Of a stretch of 64,000 bases of DNA, positions 32,246-41,052 are shown piece by piece. The stretch lies in assembly GCA_903945175.1 (NCBI GenBank), contig CAJAUM010000089.1, forward strand, positions 62,001 through 126,000. The letters run 5' to 3'. Under the pieces are notes generated by a model. The model did not search any database, was not told the origin of the DNA, and saw only the letters and a program-made list of their open reading frames with translations. This stretch comes from an uncultured Bacteroidales bacterium (GTDB lineage Bacteria > Bacteroidota > Bacteroidia > Bacteroidales > FEN-979). Position numbers and translations under genes: made by a program. Each line of letters opens with the position of its first letter. Position 1 is the stretch's first letter.

Positions 32246-32887
32246 ATGATGATTCACTGGATGATAGAAGGAGGGATCGGGCACTTGAAGCTGAATCAGC
32301 CACCATCGAATACCATGACCATGGACTTCTTCCGCGAAATGCGGGATTTGGTTAATAAAATTAAGTATGCTCCAGGGTTGAAGGCGATTATCATTCATGG
32401 CCATGGCCGGCATTTCTCTTCCGGAGCTGACATCAATGAATTATTGGACAATGTGGATGAACAGGCCATGCTTGAGAACCATCGTTTGTTTGCACAAATG
32501 GAGCAGTTTAAGATTCCTGTGATTTCAGCGATCAGAGGTGTTTGCATCGGATCGGCCTTTGAACTTGCACTTTTCAGCCACTTCCGAATTTGCTCCGAAG
32601 ATGCCGTCCTTGGATTACCTGAGTCAAACTTTAATCTCATGCCTGGCATCGGAGGCATCCAAAGGGTAGCCAGGCTTGCTGGAAGCGCAAAAGCGATTGA
32701 AATTACACTTAGGGGCAACACATTTCCTGCTGAGGATGCCTTGAAAATGGGGCTTGTTGATGTTGTGGTTCCAAAGGGAGAGGTACTGCCGCTGGCACTC
32801 ATTTTTGCCAGGGAACTGCCCGAAAATATTGATATTGAATACCGGGCTTTTTATCTTCATAAATATATAAAACCTTTGAATGCATAA
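32246..32887 (+). CDS. enoyl-CoA hydratase/isomerase family protein, copy 2
   Basis: A 213-residue crotonase-fold protein, shorter than usual (about 260) because the C-terminal helices are trimmed. The oxyanion motif GRHFSSGADI and both Glu positions (SAFELALF, LPESNFNLMPG) are kept, so it should be active. Its ATG follows copy 1 by 3 nt, and the next gene overlaps it by 8 nt (ATGCATAA). A missing C-terminal part often alters trimer packing or substrate size. Confidence 0.88.
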   Translation: MMIHWMIEGGIGHLKLNQPPSNTMTMDFFREMRDLVNKIKYAPGLKAIIIHGHGRHFSSGADINELLDNVDEQAMLENHRLFAQMEQFKIPVISAIRGVCIGSAFELALFSHFRICSEDAVLGLPESNFNLMPGIGGIQRVARLAGSAKAIEITLRGNTFPAEDALKMGLVDVVVPKGEVLPLALIFARELPENIDIEYRAFYLHKYIKPLNA

Positions 32888-34004
32888 TCAGCATAGCGAA
32901 ATATATGTCAGGGTGGCCGGCAGCGGCTCCTTTCTTCCCGGATTACCCATCCCTGCTGACGAAGTTGATTACTTCCTGGGAGAACTGACTGAGGCTCCGG
33001 TGAAGATCAGAAAATGGCTCAAACGCATCAGGATCTTGATGAAAGAGCTTATTGAAGTCGAATATTATCATTTCGCACTGGACCCGGTTACCAGGAAATT
33101 CACGGAAGACAATGTGACCATGGCGACAAAAGCCGCAACGGCAGCCATTGCTGATGCCGGATTAACGGCCCGCGACATCGATCTGATTGTATATGGGAGC
33201 GCCCACCAGGACCAGATGCCAACGGCCAGTGTCCGAATCCAGGAAGCTCTTGGGATTGAGCAGTGCGCTGAAATTTCAGTGCACGCCAATTGTACTTCAG
33301 CATACAAGGCATTGCTGCTTGGTTCCGACCTGATTCGCAATGGCAGATATAAAACTGCGCTTGTCATATCCTCTGGCATTTCGTCGTCGGAATTGGTTGC
33401 TGAATATTACAATCAGCCACTTGTGAAGAAGGAGGAGCTCTTTTTACGTTATTTTTTAAGCGATGGCGCTTCAGCCATTGTATTGCAGGCAGCCGATGTC
33501 TGTGCCGACGGATTATTTATAGAATATAACTACATGGAATCCATCGGGGGGATGAAACCATCAGCCATGGGAAATAAACGTCCCGCCTATTTTATGAATC
33601 CCAGGGAGGAGTTTGAACTGGGATATCACCATCTGGCCCAGATGTTTCAGGAGGAGTTGCGCGAGAATTTTCATGATGAGGAGGGATCGGTATTCCTGAA
33701 AGGATTGAAGCGGATGCTTGTCAAGCACCCGGTTGATCTGGACAAAATCAGATTCTTTCAGATCAATTTTCCCTCCAAACATATCTCTGAACTGATCATG
33801 GACGAATGTGCTGAATTGGGAATTCCCCGGGAAACGCACTATTCAAAAATGGCCGAGATGGGATATATTGGCCCCCCAATGGCCCTGTTATGCCTTGATA
33901 AAATAAGGAAAGAGGAAAAACTTGAACCCGGAGAAATAATTCTGAGTTTTGTAACAGAGGTCAGCAAATTTATGCAGGCGGGATATGTTATTAAAAAATG
34001 GTGA
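32880..34004 (+). CDS. KASIII (FabH)-like thiolase-fold protein, unusual active site
   Basis: A 374-residue FabH-type protein. The nucleophile is kept: Cys138 in VHANCTSAYKALL. Where FabH has HQAN the sequence reads FFQINFPSKH, and where it has GNTSAA it reads GYIGPPMALL, so the usual His and Asn appear changed. It may use a different base or act as an acyltransferase (CerJ-like) and not as a decarboxylating starter enzyme. HMG-CoA synthase-like chemistry was considered but the match is poor. It probably selects the starter unit of block 3. Confidence 0.82.
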   Translation: MHNQHSEIYVRVAGSGSFLPGLPIPADEVDYFLGELTEAPVKIRKWLKRIRILMKELIEVEYYHFALDPVTRKFTEDNVTMATKAATAAIADAGLTARDIDLIVYGSAHQDQMPTASVRIQEALGIEQCAEISVHANCTSAYKALLLGSDLIRNGRYKTALVISSGISSSELVAEYYNQPLVKKEELFLRYFLSDGASAIVLQAADVCADGLFIEYNYMESIGGMKPSAMGNKRPAYFMNPREEFELGYHHLAQMFQEELRENFHDEEGSVFLKGLKRMLVKHPVDLDKIRFFQINFPSKHISELIMDECAELGIPRETHYSKMAEMGYIGPPMALLCLDKIRKEEKLEPGEIILSFVTEVSKFMQAGYVIKKW

Positions 34005-34016
34005 TTTGGTTATAAG

Positions 34017-36596
34017 ATGTCTGAAAAAAAACGATATACACTCTATCTGATCAGTCCACGCCAACGGTTTGTCAACTATCCGGCACACAGCGAAATGGCT
34101 AAAATGTTCGGAAAGCGGAGGCTGATGATTCCCCTTGCTTTGCCAACCATTGCCTCGCTAACACCTGATACCTATGATATCCGCATTTTTGATGAGGAGA
34201 TCGAGGAATTACCAAAAAACGGAAAGCCTGACATTGTAGCGATCACAACACTGGCCGCCACGGGGAAAAGGGCATTTGAATTGGGCGATGCCTATCGCGC
34301 CGCCGGTGCCAAAGTGGTTTTTGGCGGGCCCTACGCCTCCTTTATCCGGGAAGAGGCACTCAAACATGGCGATTGCGTTATTGCGGGTGAAGCCGAGGGA
34401 AAATGGGAACAATGCCTGACTGATTTTGAAAACGGTTGCATGAAGCAGGTCTATGAATCACAAACCTATGTAACGTATAAATCACAAAAACCTCCACGCT
34501 GGGACCTGGTCAACACAAAGCGGATTTTTCAGGTCGCCATCCAGGTTTCGCGCGGATGCCCATTTAACTGTGATTTTTGCCTTGTTTCCAAAAACTTCGG
34601 TCAAACAATGCGGTATCGTGACATCGCAAATGTGGTGGAAGAGATCAAAGCGGCCCCTTCAAAATATTTTTTCTTTGTGGACGACAACCTGACCATCAAC
34701 AAGAAATACGCAAAGGAGCTGATGCGGGCCATCATCCCTCTGAAAATTTCCTGGGGATGTATGTGCAGCCTGGATGTGGCAACCGATGATGAACTGCTCC
34801 GTTTGATGGCTGATGCAGGCTGTTTTAACATTCTGGTAGGTTTCGAATCCCTGAATCCTGACAGCCTTGATGAATCGCAAAAACACCATAACCGGGGCGG
34901 TAAGATATATGCAGAGGCCATCAATAAAATTCATGCTGCAGGTATTCATATCAATGCCAGTTTTGTCGTAGGATTCGACAGCGACACGCTGGATGAATTT
35001 GACCGGATTTTCGATTTTTCCATGAAGCACAATCTGCCCAATGTCAATCTGCATCTTTTAAATGCCCCGCCTGGAACCGAAACACACCGAAAATTAAGTG
35101 AGGAGGGACGACTGCTATCCTGTGACCCGGAATTGGGTGTCGGCCACTTCCCTACCCTGCAGTACATGAATATGTCGCAGATCGAGATTTTCGACAAATA
35201 CATGGAGACCATTACAAAACTATATTCTTTCGACACAATTCGGAAAAAGGGTGAAGCGCTTTTCTCCAACGGTGCATTTACACGGCCGGGCGGAGAAATA
35301 TCGGCTTTGATGAAAGCACGCCTCTCATGGATTACGTTCAAGGAATTTGTCCTTACCCGCGATCCTGACCGGAAAAAACTCTTTTTTTTCATCCTGAATC
35401 TTATCAGGACCAAGAAAATAGCCATTGATAAGGGTCTTGGATTCCTGCTTTCCATGTTGGGATATAACCGCCACATCAGGGCACATCAGCGAAACATGGC
35501 CGAATACCGGAGAATTGTCATGGCACAGGACAAAGGAGCATGGAAACAAAAGGCCATTAACCTTCAACCAACAAGAAAAATTCAAAAAATCGGGATCATC
35601 GGCGAGGGGAAAATGGGATCAGCCATTTTCAACTACCTGCTCGATTTCAACTTTGATCTGGTGTGGATATGCAGTTCTGATGCAGATACCGATAAAATTA
35701 TCCGGCAATTTGGCAAAAGAATCAAGCGGTCAATGGAGGCCGGAATAATTGACAGGCAGCGATTGGATGTTTTGATGCAAACACCTATCACCAAGAATGT
35801 TGTGGAATTGAATGACTGTGACCTGATCATCGAAGCAATACCTGAGATCCTGGATCTGAAACGAAACCTGTTTAATCAACTGGATACGATCGTCAAGGCT
35901 GATTCCATCTTCACATCCAACTCATCTTCCATTAATCCTTCAGCATTGGCCCCTCCAGGTGGCCGGAAAGTTCATTTTGCAGGTCTTCATTTTTTCTATC
36001 CTGTTCCGTTCAAAAATATTGTCGAATTCACCATAACCCCGGAGACTTCAAATCAAACGATCACTGCAGTGGAGGAATTCCTCCATGCCATTGGCAGGAG
36101 ATCTATCACCCTGGATGAAAAAAACAGTTTCATCCTGAACAAGATTTTTCTCGATTTTCAGAATGAAGCTTACCGAATCGTACTTGCCGGCAATTGTACC
36201 CATGCCCAGATAGATCAGCTGGTTAAAAAGCATTTTTTTCACTTCGGCGTTTTTGATTTCTGCGATAGTGTCGGAATTGACACGATGCTTGCTTCGATTC
36301 AGAATTATACACGCGATTATCCACATAAAGATTATTACGGTTCCTTCATTACCGCTCTAAATGACCTGGCGTTAGCCGGAAAATTCGGGGTCAAATCGCA
36401 GGAAGGTTTTTACACATATCCGAATGAGGGGGTCACTGACGAATTTCCTGCCGGATCTGACGGTATTGTTGAACATCTTCGTCAGACCTGGCTTTCGGCA
36501 TCAAAACGATATACTGCACAGTCACATCTCCCGATTGAAGATATGAACTGGGCCATTAAGGAGTATTTTAGCCTGGAAAAAGGACCATTTGAATAA
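34017..36596 (+). CDS. B12-binding radical SAM protein fused to 3-hydroxyacyl-CoA dehydrogenase
   Basis: An 859-residue fusion. Residues about 1-150: B12-binding-like Rossmann domain (no DxHxxG motif seen). 170-400: radical SAM domain with C181, C185 and C188 in RGCPFNCDFC and a typical GFESLNPDSL loop. 400-515: helical linker. 522-859: 3-hydroxyacyl-CoA dehydrogenase with the NAD motif GEGKMG (GxGxxG, 529-534), catalytic His658 in GLHFFYPVP and Asn in FILNKIF. One chain thus couples radical chemistry to ketone reduction or alcohol oxidation. It is 12 nt after the KASIII-like gene. No frameshift lies between the parts. Confidence 0.92.
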   Translation: MSEKKRYTLYLISPRQRFVNYPAHSEMAKMFGKRRLMIPLALPTIASLTPDTYDIRIFDEEIEELPKNGKPDIVAITTLAATGKRAFELGDAYRAAGAKVVFGGPYASFIREEALKHGDCVIAGEAEGKWEQCLTDFENGCMKQVYESQTYVTYKSQKPPRWDLVNTKRIFQVAIQVSRGCPFNCDFCLVSKNFGQTMRYRDIANVVEEIKAAPSKYFFFVDDNLTINKKYAKELMRAIIPLKISWGCMCSLDVATDDELLRLMADAGCFNILVGFESLNPDSLDESQKHHNRGGKIYAEAINKIHAAGIHINASFVVGFDSDTLDEFDRIFDFSMKHNLPNVNLHLLNAPPGTETHRKLSEEGRLLSCDPELGVGHFPTLQYMNMSQIEIFDKYMETITKLYSFDTIRKKGEALFSNGAFTRPGGEISALMKARLSWITFKEFVLTRDPDRKKLFFFILNLIRTKKIAIDKGLGFLLSMLGYNRHIRAHQRNMAEYRRIVMAQDKGAWKQKAINLQPTRKIQKIGIIGEGKMGSAIFNYLLDFNFDLVWICSSDADTDKIIRQFGKRIKRSMEAGIIDRQRLDVLMQTPITKNVVELNDCDLIIEAIPEILDLKRNLFNQLDTIVKADSIFTSNSSSINPSALAPPGGRKVHFAGLHFFYPVPFKNIVEFTITPETSNQTITAVEEFLHAIGRRSITLDEKNSFILNKIFLDFQNEAYRIVLAGNCTHAQIDQLVKKHFFHFGVFDFCDSVGIDTMLASIQNYTRDYPHKDYYGSFITALNDLALAGKFGVKSQEGFYTYPNEGVTDEFPAGSDGIVEHLRQTWLSASKRYTAQSHLPIEDMNWAIKEYFSLEKGPFE

Positions 36597-36604
36597 TCTT
36601 TGGT

Positions 36605-36612
36605 TATCTTTG
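36605..36612 (+). promoter_or_regulatory. candidate Bacteroidota -7 element before the haem protein gene
   Basis: TATCTTTG fits TAnnTTTG and lies 22 nt before the ATG at 36634. A TTTG stands 13 nt upstream, too close for a standard -33 element. It could give a second transcript for the haem protein, KS, ACP and acyltransferase. Confidence 0.5.
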
Positions 36613-36633
36613 TTCAAATCTAATCAATAAATT

Positions 36634-37026
36634 ATGAAAAAAATTATGTTTCTGTTCTTTCTGGCAATCAGCATATCGCTTGCCCTGATTTTAGTATTGA
36701 ACCCGCAGCCTGTCAATGGATCAAAGTACACCACTCCAGCTTTGCCGGGAACGGAATTACCTGACAGTGTCATGAAGGTCGTAAAGAAAGCATGCATGGA
36801 CTGTCATGCCGATGATGGAAATTTCATGGCAAAAGGAAAGGTTAATTTCTCCACCTGGGGATCCTATGATGATCAAAAGCAGATGAAAAAAGCAGCATCC
36901 ATCTGCAAACAACTGACCAAAAGTTCCATGCCACCCAAAAAATGGTGTGCCAATAATCTTGAGGCAGTTCCGACTCAGGCAGAAAAAGATGTGATTTGCA
37001 GGTGGGCGAATAGTTTACAAAAATAA
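36634..37026 (+). CDS. small exported c-type haem-binding protein
   Basis: A 130-residue protein with an N-terminal signal/anchor (residues 1-25) and a single CxxCH haem site, CMDCHADDG, near residue 55. Met residues in SSMPPKKW may supply the distal ligand. It resembles the Bacteroidota 'haem-binding domain' proteins with the pattern CxDCH...W...H/M. It would act outside the cytoplasmic membrane. Its place inside a lipid operon suggests electron delivery to a tailoring enzyme, or simple hitch-hiking. It is 8 nt from the next KS. Confidence 0.82.
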   Translation: MKKIMFLFFLAISISLALILVLNPQPVNGSKYTTPALPGTELPDSVMKVVKKACMDCHADDGNFMAKGKVNFSTWGSYDDQKQMKKAASICKQLTKSSMPPKKWCANNLEAVPTQAEKDVICRWANSLQK

Positions 37027-37034
37027 TTGTCAGA

Positions 37035-38249
37035 ATGTCTCAAGATGTCGTCATTACAGGGATGAGTCTTATTACATCCCTCGGTTTATCCTATGAGGAA
37101 AATTGGAAAAACCTTGTTGCCGGAAAAAGCGGCGTGAAGAATATTACACTGTTCGATGCCGGGGCGTTGGCTACCCGGTTTGCAGCAGAAGTTCCGAACG
37201 AGTTCGAGGAATTATCCAGGACATACATTAAAAAACGTGCCGCAAGCCAGATGACCCGCGTGACCCGGATGTGCGTTACCGCAGCTAAAATCGCAGTGGA
37301 AGATGCAGGAATCAACTTTGATCTGGCTGACCGTACAAGGTGCAGCGTGATCATCGGCGTTGTGAATACCGGAAATTCCAGCGCCGAAAAGGATACCTCC
37401 CCGCAGAATACGGTTTTTAAAACCATGACCAACTCAATGCCTGCCTGGATATCGCTGGAATACCAGTTGGCCGGGCCCAATTTTGCTGTCAATACCGCAT
37501 GTGCATCATCGGCCTATGCCATTGCATTCGGATTTGAGATGATCAAAAGCGGTCAGGCTGATGTGGTCATCGTCGGGGGTGCCGATTCCATCATTAACTT
37601 TGAGGAAATACAGGGATTCAACGCGCTGTACGCCCTGTCTGTGGCAAATGACACACCGGAAAGCGCCAGCAAACCATTCTCGCATGACCGGGATGGGTTT
37701 GTGATCGGAGAGGGTGCCGGGGTGCTGATCCTGGAGTCGAAAAAACACGCCTTGGCACGCAATGCCCGCATCCATGCCGAAATAGCAGGATATTCCCTGA
37801 CAAGCGAAGGTTACAATATCATGGCACCCATGAAAGATGGCGAAGGCATGGCCCAAACCATGGAACTTGCCATTAAAAATGCTGGGATAAAAAAAGAGGA
37901 TGTCGGGTACATCAATGCACATGGGACCTCTACTGAATTGAACGATCGTTATGAAACCATGGCCATCAGGAAGGTTTTTGGAGATTTTGCCAATCAGGTT
38001 CCTGTCTCCTCCTCGAAATCCATGCTTGGCCATACCATCGGCGCTGCCGGCGCCATTGAGGCAATCATAACGGTACAAAGTCTCAAATATGGCATCCTGC
38101 CGCCAACCATCAACTATCTGCAGCCTGATCCGGACCTTGATCTCGATTTTGTTCCAAATGTGGCACGTCCAAAGAAGATCAGGTTTGCTTTGTCAAATTC
38201 ATTTGGATTTGGCGGTCACAATGCAACCATCGTTCTAAAAAAAATCTAA
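37035..38249 (+). CDS. beta-ketoacyl-ACP synthase II-like (FabF type)
   Basis: A 404-residue ketosynthase with all catalytic residues: Cys156 in VNTACASSAYA, His in NAHGTSTELND and His in MLGHTIGAAGA. It looks closer to standard FabF than the block 1 enzymes do. With the ACP and acyltransferase that follow, it forms a small elongation set in which malonyl loading, carrier and condensation are encoded side by side. It has no Cys-less partner next to it. Confidence 0.92.
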   Translation: MSQDVVITGMSLITSLGLSYEENWKNLVAGKSGVKNITLFDAGALATRFAAEVPNEFEELSRTYIKKRAASQMTRVTRMCVTAAKIAVEDAGINFDLADRTRCSVIIGVVNTGNSSAEKDTSPQNTVFKTMTNSMPAWISLEYQLAGPNFAVNTACASSAYAIAFGFEMIKSGQADVVIVGGADSIINFEEIQGFNALYALSVANDTPESASKPFSHDRDGFVIGEGAGVLILESKKHALARNARIHAEIAGYSLTSEGYNIMAPMKDGEGMAQTMELAIKNAGIKKEDVGYINAHGTSTELNDRYETMAIRKVFGDFANQVPVSSSKSMLGHTIGAAGAIEAIITVQSLKYGILPPTINYLQPDPDLDLDFVPNVARPKKIRFALSNSFGFGGHNATIVLKKI

Positions 38250-38288
38250 CCTGAAATTTTGCGAAAAAGTTTATTTTTGCAAAAAATA

Positions 38289-38609
38289 ATGAAAAAACTC
38301 ATGGCTACAATCACTGAAAAGACAAAGGAAGAAGTCAAAGAGGTCGTTTATAGTTTTTTTGCTGAAGAATGTGAAGTCGATATTGAACAAATCAATGAAA
38401 ACACCAGTATTATAAAGGATCTCGATGGAGATTCACTGATGTTCCTTGAACTGATTGAAATATTCAAGAAAAAATACAACCTCGATATTGAATTGAAAGT
38501 CATTGGCAAGTATGCTGTAAAACACCCGGTTTCAACCATCGGACAATTGATCGAAATGCAATTGCTTATCATTGAGCATGAAAACCGGCTATTGGATATT
38601 GAACCGTAA
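38289..38609 (+). CDS. acyl carrier protein
   Basis: About 107 residues with the attachment site KDLDGDSLMFLEL (Ser near residue 49). The DGDSL form differs from the LDS forms of the other two ACPs here and may direct it to the adjacent KS. The start could be ATG 38289 (MKKLMATITE) or 38301; the open frame extends to a TTG at 38259, which I reject because that stretch looks like leader. A TATTTTTG word lies at 38272. Confidence 0.9.
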   Translation: MKKLMATITEKTKEEVKEVVYSFFAEECEVDIEQINENTSIIKDLDGDSLMFLELIEIFKKKYNLDIELKVIGKYAVKHPVSTIGQLIEMQLLIIEHENRLLDIEP

Positions 38610-38623
38610 CAGCACAAATAATT

Positions 38624-39538
38624 TTGTCAGACAATCAATTAGCATTTATTTTCCCTGCTTTTACCAGCGACTATACTAATCATCCCGGTCACGGTATTCC
38701 AGGTTTTGCACTGCAATTTGACACCTTCCTGCGAACTGCTTCAAACAAGGTTGATCCATTGCTTAAGGAGTTTACGTTTACCGGAAATACATTCCTTGAG
38801 GATGAATTACTTACCCAGTACCTCACCTATATTTACAGTTGCGCATCCGCTTCTGCATTGAGAAATCTTGGTTTTTCTCCATCAATGAATGCCGGTTACA
38901 GCATGGGTATCTATGCTTCTCTTTTTGATGCAGGATCTGTTTCGTTTGAGACCGGACTGGAACTCATCCGACTGGCCTTCCAATCGCTGAAGATGGCCAT
39001 CAGCAGTGCCTCATTCGGAATGGTTTCGGTCATTGGCCTGAGCGGTAGAGACATTCACCATCTGATTGATCAATACGATCTTCGGGTGGAGATTACAAAC
39101 CAGAATGCATCGCCTTCCTTTGTCTTATCTGGTTTTCTTGACGATGTCATGGCGTTCATGAAACTGGCAATGGAAGAAGGGGCCCTGCACACACGCGATT
39201 TGGGAGTCTCCATCCCTTATCACGCCAGCTTTTTAAAAGAGGGCGCAAAGCATTTCGGAAAATTGATCAGCAGCCTGGAAATAAAACAGCCGGAAAATAA
39301 GATCATTTCCATGATTGATCAAACATTGTTATTAACCCCTTCAATTATCCGTCAGGAGTTGATTAACAACCTCTATTATCCGCTAAACTGGTTCCGCACC
39401 AAACAAGTCATGCTTGAACATCAGGTTTCGGTCTTTGTAGAATGTGGTCCATCAAAAGGGCTCACAAAGAATTCAAAATTCGTTGAAGGGAATTTCCGTT
39501 TTTACTCGTTAAATTCTTTTCCGCTAAATCAGATTTAA
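38624..39538 (+). CDS. malonyl-CoA:ACP acyltransferase-like protein (FabD fold)
   Basis: A 304-residue acyltransferase domain. The nucleophile elbow is GYSMGIYAS (Ser93) and the catalytic His is in IPYHASFL (His200), as in FabD. The usual N-terminal GQGS-type oxyanion motif is replaced by FIFPAFTSDY, and the Arg that binds the malonyl carboxylate in FabD (GRSLG context) is not obvious, so the substrate may not be malonyl-CoA. The start appears to be the TTG at 38624, 14 nt after the ACP stop; no closer ATG exists. Confidence 0.85.
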   Translation: MSDNQLAFIFPAFTSDYTNHPGHGIPGFALQFDTFLRTASNKVDPLLKEFTFTGNTFLEDELLTQYLTYIYSCASASALRNLGFSPSMNAGYSMGIYASLFDAGSVSFETGLELIRLAFQSLKMAISSASFGMVSVIGLSGRDIHHLIDQYDLRVEITNQNASPSFVLSGFLDDVMAFMKLAMEEGALHTRDLGVSIPYHASFLKEGAKHFGKLISSLEIKQPENKIISMIDQTLLLTPSIIRQELINNLYYPLNWFRTKQVMLEHQVSVFVECGPSKGLTKNSKFVEGNFRFYSLNSFPLNQI

Positions 39539-39571
39539 GACGAATCCTGTTGTTTTTCTGGTATTCGGCGG

Positions 39572-40912
39572 CTAAATAACATCTGTCCCCTTCTTTATCA
39601 ACCAAAGGGCACCAATGCGCCTGTGAAATTCATCATGCGGCAAGGTCGTCTTCATGACCGAATTGAAGAAATTATACTTTCGATAATTATGGTCCACTAT
39701 TTTATGTTTAACCTGCTGATAATAAACAGTTCCGGGCATCGGGGTCAGCACGGTGTAACCCGCAAACACAACACGATTTTTATCGGCGTAGTCCGCAAGC
39801 GCCTCAAAATCATGGTGCGTATAATCCGGTGGAACAACATAATTCCCACGGACCATAATCCCGTTTTGTTCAAATACCTTCACCGCCTCATGGTTGTCGA
39901 CTGCAGGAGAATCCTTATGATATTTCTTTAACTCTTCATCACGGAATGATTCAAACCCACAGATAACCACCTTCAGTCCGCCAAGGGCAAGCTTTTCGAT
40001 GATATCAGGTCTGTTCGCAGCTACATCAGCACGAATATCCATGATAAATGTTTTCCGAATTCCCTCCTCGCCAATTCTTTTGAAGAGATGCAAAATAAAC
40101 TGCAAATCCACTACGGTATTTGCATCTGCAAACCTTACCACCGGGTATTCATCAATGCCTTTCAATTCCGTAATCAGGCTTTCCACGCTGCGTTGGTAGT
40201 ATTTCCCCCTGAATTGAGACCAGATAGAACAAAAGGTGCATTTGTATGGACAACCCAGCGAGGTAAAAACATAGGTGGTGGGAAAAGGGCTGTCACCCAC
40301 CTTATACGTATCGATCCATCGCGAGAGATGACTGCGGTCGGGCAAAAGGTAATCAGCACCGGCTGCATCCCAGGCTACTGGTTTTCCGACAGTTCGTATC
40401 AGCCCTTTTTCAGAATTGATAAGAATACCGGGAATGGATTCAAATAAACCTCCCCTCTCCTTTACCTTTACAACCTCCCGGAAAATCTGCGGACACTGAC
40501 CGGGAATGATGATGTCAAAGGATGGATCGGTAAAGTCATCGGGACAGAGTGTAGCATGCAAACCTCCGGCTACCGTCAGAATCGAAGGATCGGTCAGTTT
40601 TACCGTTCTGCAAATATCTACGCTGAAATCAAATTCGGATGTGATCACCGTAACGCCAACCAGGTCGGGCTGATGTTTTTCTAGCAGTTCCCTTACCAGC
40701 ACATGGAGTTCAGGAGTATCCCGCATAAGATCATATTCCCCCTTGGTATCAAAAACAGTGACATCATGGTCTTTCACTGAAGCAGCAATGGTAAGTAATC
40801 CAAGTGGCGGACCGATCAGCCGCTTATGGATAAACCGCCTGGCCTCTTCCGGGGCGTACTTCAGTATGTTGTTTTCGGGAGAACGTGGCGGATTTATCAA
40901 CAGAATTTTCAT
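39572..40912 (-). CDS. B12-binding domain radical SAM protein (BchE-like)
   Basis: A 446-residue protein. Residues 1-145 form a cobalamin-binding-type Rossmann domain (MKILLINPPRSPE start; AGGLHATLCPDDF). The radical SAM domain has the CxxxCxxC cluster motif in LGCPYKCTFC, followed by a TIM barrel with GFESFRDEELKKY. It is the only gene on this strand between two plus-strand blocks, and its 3' end converges on the acyltransferase gene. Members of this class do methyl transfer, ring formation or oxidation on unactivated carbon; the reaction here is unknown. Confidence 0.9.
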   Translation of the reverse strand: MKILLINPPRSPENNILKYAPEEARRFIHKRLIGPPLGLLTIAASVKDHDVTVFDTKGEYDLMRDTPELHVLVRELLEKHQPDLVGVTVITSEFDFSVDICRTVKLTDPSILTVAGGLHATLCPDDFTDPSFDIIIPGQCPQIFREVVKVKERGGLFESIPGILINSEKGLIRTVGKPVAWDAAGADYLLPDRSHLSRWIDTYKVGDSPFPTTYVFTSLGCPYKCTFCSIWSQFRGKYYQRSVESLITELKGIDEYPVVRFADANTVVDLQFILHLFKRIGEEGIRKTFIMDIRADVAANRPDIIEKLALGGLKVVICGFESFRDEELKKYHKDSPAVDNHEAVKVFEQNGIMVRGNYVVPPDYTHHDFEALADYADKNRVVFAGYTVLTPMPGTVYYQQVKHKIVDHNYRKYNFFNSVMKTTLPHDEFHRRIGALWLIKKGTDVI

Positions 40913-41052
40913 CGCACAAATTTAATCAAATCTCCAAGAAAGGCAGCACCCACCTGTCAGGGAGTACGCTTATCCTGAAAGTGTATATGACGGTGTTGAT
41001 GAAAAATCCTATATTTGTTCCAGTAAAACTGTCATTACTGTTTACAGAAACT

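Noticed and set aside
31670-32413. 247-residue open frame on the minus strand
   Set aside because: It lies opposite the two enoyl-CoA hydratase genes, has no family features, and is rich in His and Gln as expected for an antisense shadow.
32880-34004. Firm assignment as HMG-CoA synthase of a beta-branching cassette
   Set aside because: The active-site His region does not match and the overall pattern is FabH-like. Kept only as a hypothesis.
38272-38279. TATTTTTG as a promoter for the second ACP
   Set aside because: It would place the start site at or after the likely ATG, and there is no -33 element. The gene is better read as part of the operon.
40917-40924. TAAATTTG (minus strand) as a promoter of the radical SAM gene
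   Set aside because: It lies 5 nt from the ATG, so a normal leader is impossible, and no -33 element is visible.
41010-41017. TATATTTG as a promoter of the glycosyltransferase gene
   Set aside because: The distance to the ATG is fine, but the nearest TTG is only 11 nt upstream. Too weak to list as a feature.
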